Positions 7,425-10,255 of a DNA stretch of 10,255 bases are shown here, piece after piece (the first letter of the stretch is position 1; the number at the start of each line of letters is the position of its first letter). Origin of the DNA: Myxococcales bacterium (GTDB lineage Bacteria > Myxococcota_A > Polyangia > Haliangiales > J016); assembly GCA_014238595.1 (NCBI GenBank), contig JABAAV010000054.1:1-10255 (forward strand). The letters are read 5' to 3'. The notes beneath the pieces are model-generated. The model was not told the DNA's origin, did no database searches, and worked only from the letters and a program-made list of their open reading frames with translations. A program made the translations under genes and the position numbers.

Positions 7425-8612
7425 ATGATCAATGGTGATACCACCACGATATATCGTGGAGTTTTAGATGAAATTGAACACGCCGCGTTGACCAAAAAAG
7501 AACGTGTCATGGTGACACCACAAGGTGCCGATGTGGGTCTTGTGAATCGCAAAGATTCGGTCATTAATTTCTGTGCAAATAATTATTTAGGATTATCCAA
7601 TCATCCGGATGTTCTCAATGCTGCAAAACAATCGTTGTCAAACTATGGGTATGGTTTGTCATCAGTACGTTTTATTTGTGGTACACAGACAATACATAAA
7701 GATTTGGAAGCAAGTCTTTCTGATTTTCTTGGTATGGAAGATTCTATCTTATATTCCTCTTGTTTTGATGCCAATGGTGGTTTGTTCGAGACATTATTGA
7801 GTTCTGAAGATGCTGTCATTTCCGATAGGTTAAATCATGCATCTATTATTGATGGTATTCGTTTATGTAAAGCACAAAAATATTTGTATCCCAATGGTGA
7901 TATGAATGAATTAGAAGACAAACTCAAAGAAGCACAACATGCAAAAATTCGTTTAATTGCGACTGATGGTGTTTTTTCTATGGATGGTTATATTGCTCAG
8001 CTAAAAACAATATGCTATTTAGCAGAAAAATATAACGCGTTAGTTATGGTTGATGATTCACATTCAACCGGTGTCCTTGGGAAAACAGGTCGAGGGACAC
8101 ATGAACATTGTGATGTGATGGATAGAGTCGATATTATAACATCTACATTGGGTAAGGCATTAGGTGGTGCTGCAGGTGGATTTGTTGCATCGAACAAGAT
8201 AATTATTGATTTGTTGCGACAACGATCTCGTCCATATTTGTTTTCTAATTCGTTGTCCCCCGTTATTGTTGGTGCATCATTGACCGTCCTTTCTTTGTTA
8301 AAAAGTCAAAACACATTACAGATGAAATTGATGCGCAATGCAAAACAATTTCGAGATGGAATGATAGGTGAACGTTTTTCAATACCAGATGGCGTGCATC
8401 CTATTGTACCTGTTATGTTTGGTGATGCTCTCTTGGCAACAACGATGGCAGAGCAATTACTTTCGATGGGGATTTATGTCATAGGATTTAGTTATCCTGT
8501 TGTGCCTAAAAAACAAGCACGGATTCGTGTACAATTATCAGCAGCGCATACAGAAAAACAAATCGATGATGCGGTGGTTTGTTTTGCCAAAGCCCGATCT
8601 ATGATATCTTGA
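7425..8612 (+). CDS. kbl: 2-amino-3-ketobutyrate CoA ligase (glycine C-acetyltransferase)
   Basis: A PLP enzyme of the alpha-oxoamine synthase family that cleaves 2-amino-3-ketobutyrate with CoA to glycine and acetyl-CoA, the second step of threonine degradation. The 395-residue length matches the E. coli enzyme (398). Long stretches follow the E. coli Kbl pattern rather than BioF or HemA: INFCANNYLGL (47-57), SVRFICGTQ (80-88), LYSSCFDANGGLFETLL (109-125), NHASIIDGIRLCKA (137-150), DGVFSMDG (181-188) and the DDSHSTG block (210-216). The PLP lysine is K244 in STLGKALGG. RQRSRPYLFSNSLSP and YPVVPKKQARIR further on are also typical Kbl segments. It is probably cytoplasmic and dimeric. It sits between the dehydrogenase (19-base gap) and yceI (23-base gap), so the threonine route is encoded as an operon. 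No defect is seen. Confidence 0.97.
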   Translation: MINGDTTTIYRGVLDEIEHAALTKKERVMVTPQGADVGLVNRKDSVINFCANNYLGLSNHPDVLNAAKQSLSNYGYGLSSVRFICGTQTIHKDLEASLSDFLGMEDSILYSSCFDANGGLFETLLSSEDAVISDRLNHASIIDGIRLCKAQKYLYPNGDMNELEDKLKEAQHAKIRLIATDGVFSMDGYIAQLKTICYLAEKYNALVMVDDSHSTGVLGKTGRGTHEHCDVMDRVDIITSTLGKALGGAAGGFVASNKIIIDLLRQRSRPYLFSNSLSPVIVGASLTVLSLLKSQNTLQMKLMRNAKQFRDGMIGERFSIPDGVHPIVPVMFGDALLATTMAEQLLSMGIYVIGFSYPVVPKKQARIRVQLSAAHTEKQIDDAVVCFAKARSMIS

Positions 8613-8624
8613 CTGTAGTATATT

Positions 8625-8630
8625 AAGGAG
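8625..8630 (+). promoter_or_regulatory. Strong ribosome binding site for the YceI-family gene
   Basis: AAGGAG is placed 5 bases before the ATG at 8636. It is the best Shine-Dalgarno in the window and fixes the start of the YceI-family protein. Confidence 0.75.
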
Positions 8631-8635
8631 AAGCA

Positions 8636-9226
8636 ATGACACACAAAAATAATTTCATAGGGTTTGTTGGAATAATAGTGCTGATGATGATGTTAACGAC
8701 ATCATCTGCATGGTCCAAAGGTATTTCTTATAAAATTGATAGTGATCATTCTCAGATTATATTTAAAATTAAACATCTCAATATTTCTATGTTTTATGGC
8801 GTGTTTACTGAGGTTACAGGGACATTTGTCCTTGATGAAAAGAAGGTTTCGAAAAGCAATATTTCAGTAGAAATTCCGTTGCGTAGTTTATTTACAGCCA
8901 ATCGCAAACGTGACAAGCATCTTAGAGGGCCTGATTTTTTCTCTGCTCGAGAATTTCCCAAAATTACATTTCAAAGTACAAAAATAACAAAATCTGATGG
9001 AGATCATTATCGTATTGATGGTTATTTGACTTTGCGTGGTATTCGGAATCCAATTTCTTTATCGGCAACTAAAATAGGCGAAGGCAAAGATCCTTGGGGT
9101 GGACATCGCGTAGGACTCGAAGGGCATGTTACGATCAATCGTTCAGATTACGGTATGAAATATCAGATACCAGGTCTTAGCGATGAAGTAACATTAATTC
9201 TAGCTATTGAAGGAATACAATCCTGA
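8636..9226 (+). CDS. YceI-family periplasmic lipid-binding protein
   Basis: A 196-residue exported protein of the YceI family, beta-barrel proteins that bind isoprenoid-type lipids such as polyprenyl chains in a hydrophobic pocket. Residues 1-27 look like a Sec signal peptide: basic start, hydrophobic core about 8-20, possible cleavage after AWS. The mature part has YKIDSDHSQIIFKIKHL (32-48), the LRGPDFFSAREFPKITF block (96-112), GYLTLRGIRNPISL (129-142), and RVGLEGHVTINRSDYGM (158-174), then SDEVTLILAIEG near the end. All of these are family hallmarks and the usual domain is complete. Its actual ligand is unknown. In many bacteria YceI genes sit beside cytochrome b561-type membrane genes; here the next gene is also a membrane protein but shows no haem-ligand pattern I can identify. 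It is cotranscribed with kbl, judged by spacing, though a functional link to threonine breakdown is not evident. Confidence 0.94.
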   Translation: MTHKNNFIGFVGIIVLMMMLTTSSAWSKGISYKIDSDHSQIIFKIKHLNISMFYGVFTEVTGTFVLDEKKVSKSNISVEIPLRSLFTANRKRDKHLRGPDFFSAREFPKITFQSTKITKSDGDHYRIDGYLTLRGIRNPISLSATKIGEGKDPWGGHRVGLEGHVTINRSDYGMKYQIPGLSDEVTLILAIEGIQS

Positions 9227-9228
9227 TT
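9209..9228 (+). promoter_or_regulatory. Possible ribosome site and non-AUG start of the membrane protein gene
   Basis: GAAGGA at 9209-9214 lies 8 bases before an in-frame CTG (9223) and 11 before an in-frame ATT (9226). CTG overlaps the yceI TGA stop as CTGA. Either start would add 11 or 12 residues (after the initiator: IEIIFDTVWSC or EIIFDTVWSC) to the annotated ATG at 9259, which has no Shine-Dalgarno. The purine run also encodes the conserved Glu-Gly of YceI, so it may be coincidental. Confidence 0.3.
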
Positions 9229-9258
9229 GAAATCATCTTTGATACGGTATGGTCATGC

Positions 9259-10137
9259 ATGGTGATACCTTTTGCGTGTACTGCCATTTACCTTTTAATT
9301 TCTTCTTTCTTTTTTGAAGAGCATTATGGTTTGACATCGCTTGCAGTAGGGCTGGGATATATTGTTGGTCATATAACTCTATTGGGTATTCCATCACTTT
9401 GGGTTGATGCGCTTAGTAAATTAATTTTTATTTCTGGATTCGTTGCTGTTGTTGGCGCAATTTTTTATCGAGAACGATTTGTTTATATTCCTTTATTGCT
9501 GCTGGTTATCTCAGGATTATTACTTGATGATTTAGTATTTGCCATGACTATAGGTACCATGAGTATCGTTGGGTGGTTTTGTTTGGACCATGTCTTTCGA
9601 AATCGGTCTGGAGTTTCAGAAATTCTTTTAGCATTGTCATGGGGAATTTGGTTTGTAACCAATGCAGCGGTGTTGTTTTTGGCATCTTCTGCATCATTAG
9701 CACAATTGGTATTCATTCTTTTGTTTTCATGTTTAGGGAGTTGGATTGTTTGTTTCAAGAAAAAATATTCAAAAAATATTATGTTTGGGGCGTCAGGCGT
9801 TATTATGGTTGTTGCCTATGGTCAATTGTTGATTGGCTATGCAGTGTCAGAGCTTTCTTTGTTTAGTCTAATAACGTTAACGCTCTTTCCTATCATCATC
9901 TGGGTGACAGGCAAGATCCGTCAAGGAATATTAGTGACAGCATTGATAGGACTCGTTGTTATTGGTGTAGAGACGTTTCTTCCTAATGATGAAGACATTG
10001 ACCTATCTAAAAAACAACAACAGCAACTCAAACAAGACAAACCAACAGAGAATATACTTAAGAATGATACGGATAATCTCGATGAACCTGATATCAACAA
10101 TGATTATGGATATCTTGATGATTCCGATGTTATCTAA
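9259..10137 (+). CDS. Polytopic membrane protein of unknown function with acidic tail
   Basis: I do not recognise this 292-residue protein. It shows about nine or ten hydrophobic segments, roughly 1-19, 25-46, 53-70, 74-90, 91-108, 121-142, 145-165, 173-196, 198-216 and 222-240. The loops are short, with positive charge in RER (71-73), FRNRS (113-117) and KKKYSK (167-172). The last 50 residues are hydrophilic: a KKQQQQLKQDK stretch at 251-261, then an Asp/Asn-rich segment at 268-292. Those 25 residues are the first copy of a 76-bp tandem repeat that continues past the stop. No catalytic or haem-binding motif stands out. A paired LLLDD (88-91) in the middle of the membrane part is unusual. ATG 9259 is the only in-frame ATG near the N-terminus, but it has no ribosome site and cuts close into the first hydrophobic segment; a non-AUG start at 9223-9228 is possible. 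It is probably translated from the yceI mRNA. A transporter-like or sensory role cannot be told apart. Confidence 0.8.
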   Translation: MVIPFACTAIYLLISSFFFEEHYGLTSLAVGLGYIVGHITLLGIPSLWVDALSKLIFISGFVAVVGAIFYRERFVYIPLLLLVISGLLLDDLVFAMTIGTMSIVGWFCLDHVFRNRSGVSEILLALSWGIWFVTNAAVLFLASSASLAQLVFILLFSCLGSWIVCFKKKYSKNIMFGASGVIMVVAYGQLLIGYAVSELSLFSLITLTLFPIIIWVTGKIRQGILVTALIGLVVIGVETFLPNDEDIDLSKKQQQQLKQDKPTENILKNDTDNLDEPDINNDYGYLDDSDVI

Positions 10138-10255
10138 GAACGATACGGATAATCTCGATGAACCTGATATCAACAATGATTGTGGATACCTTGATGATTT
10201 CGATGTTATCTAAGAACGATACGGATAATCTCGATGAACCTGATATCAACAATGA
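10060..10255 (+). repeat. 76-bp tandem repeat, at least 2.6 copies, rotating reading frame
   Basis: Copies start at 10060, 10136 and 10212, each with AAGAA(T/C)GATACGGATAAT, and the third runs off the window. Copies 1 and 2 differ at four of 76 positions, all transitions; the 44 visible bases of copy 3 match copy 2 exactly. The period is 3 x 25 + 1, so each copy lies in the next frame. In its own frame every copy encodes almost the same Asp/Asn-rich peptide. Between copies 1 and 2 it has two silent changes (Asn, Tyr codons) and two replacements (Tyr to Cys, Ser to Phe). Each complete unit ends with an ATG (10127, 10203) whose frame enters the next copy, overlapping the TAA that ends the present one. 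Confidence 0.95.
10127..10213 (+). CDS. Possible 28-residue reinitiation ORF from repeat copy 2
   Basis: The ATG at 10127 lies in the +1 frame relative to the membrane protein and overlaps its final 11 bases. It reads MLSK and then the copy-2 version of the 25-residue acidic peptide, ending at TAA 10213. A second, similarly placed ATG at 10203 opens copy 3 and runs to the window edge. There is no Shine-Dalgarno, so translation would need termination-reinitiation or a +1 shift. It may equally be a by-product of a 76-bp duplication; its existence as a gene is doubtful. Confidence 0.2.
   Translation: MLSKNDTDNLDEPDINNDCGYLDDFDVI

Noticed and set aside
9249..9320. ATG at 9249 as the start of the membrane protein
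   Set aside because: It is in another frame and reaches a stop after 22 codons.
9986..10126. Upstream part of the 75-codon plus-strand frame covering the membrane protein tail
   Set aside because: It is a shifted frame of the Gln/Asp/Asn-rich tail; only its last part, from ATG 10127, coincides with repeat copy 2 and is discussed separately.
10060..10255. Repeats at the right edge as a CRISPR array
   Set aside because: The copies are directly adjacent with no unique spacers, and the unit is 76 bases and codes for the end of a protein.

Overview
The window reads as AT-rich chromosomal DNA of a Gram-negative, probably proteobacterial, organism. The reasons are a leucyl/phenylalanyl-tRNA--protein transferase (Aat), a Sec-exported YceI protein, an M16 metallopeptidase with an N-terminal export signal, and a Kbl very close to the Escherichia coli enzyme. 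The lineage cannot be fixed further from sequence alone. I found no rRNA, tRNA, transposase, integrase or CRISPR array.

Left part (1-4965, minus strand): a long reading frame with a HEPN-type RNxxxH motif near its C-terminus runs off the left edge. It is separated by 182 bases, which hold a long imperfect inverted repeat, from a 951-residue double-domain M16 peptidase. Upstream of that on the same strand, 71 bases away, is aat. Both aat and the peptidase act on proteins (N-degron tagging and proteolysis), but a functional link is only suggested by position.

Middle (4966-6247): a flavin-reductase-domain protein is transcribed divergently from aat. It meets a minus-strand SAM-dependent O-methyltransferase tail to tail with a 3-base gap. 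The methyltransferase is in turn divergent from the next operon.

Right part (6248-10255, plus strand): a tight run of four genes. The first two form the threonine-to-glycine route: a zinc-dependent L-threonine 3-dehydrogenase-like enzyme makes 2-amino-3-ketobutyrate, and Kbl cleaves this with CoA to glycine and acetyl-CoA. Then come an exported YceI-family protein and a polytopic membrane protein of unknown function with a charged, Asp/Asn-rich tail.

The most unusual structure is at the right edge. The last 25 codons of the membrane protein gene belong to a 76-bp unit repeated in tandem at least 2.6 times and running out of the window. Because 76 is not a multiple of 3, each copy encodes nearly the same acidic peptide in the next reading frame. 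Each complete copy carries its own ATG and stop codon close together at its end. Other points worth a second look are the HEPN protein, a possible non-AUG start for the membrane protein, and a replaced active-site histidine in the dehydrogenase.
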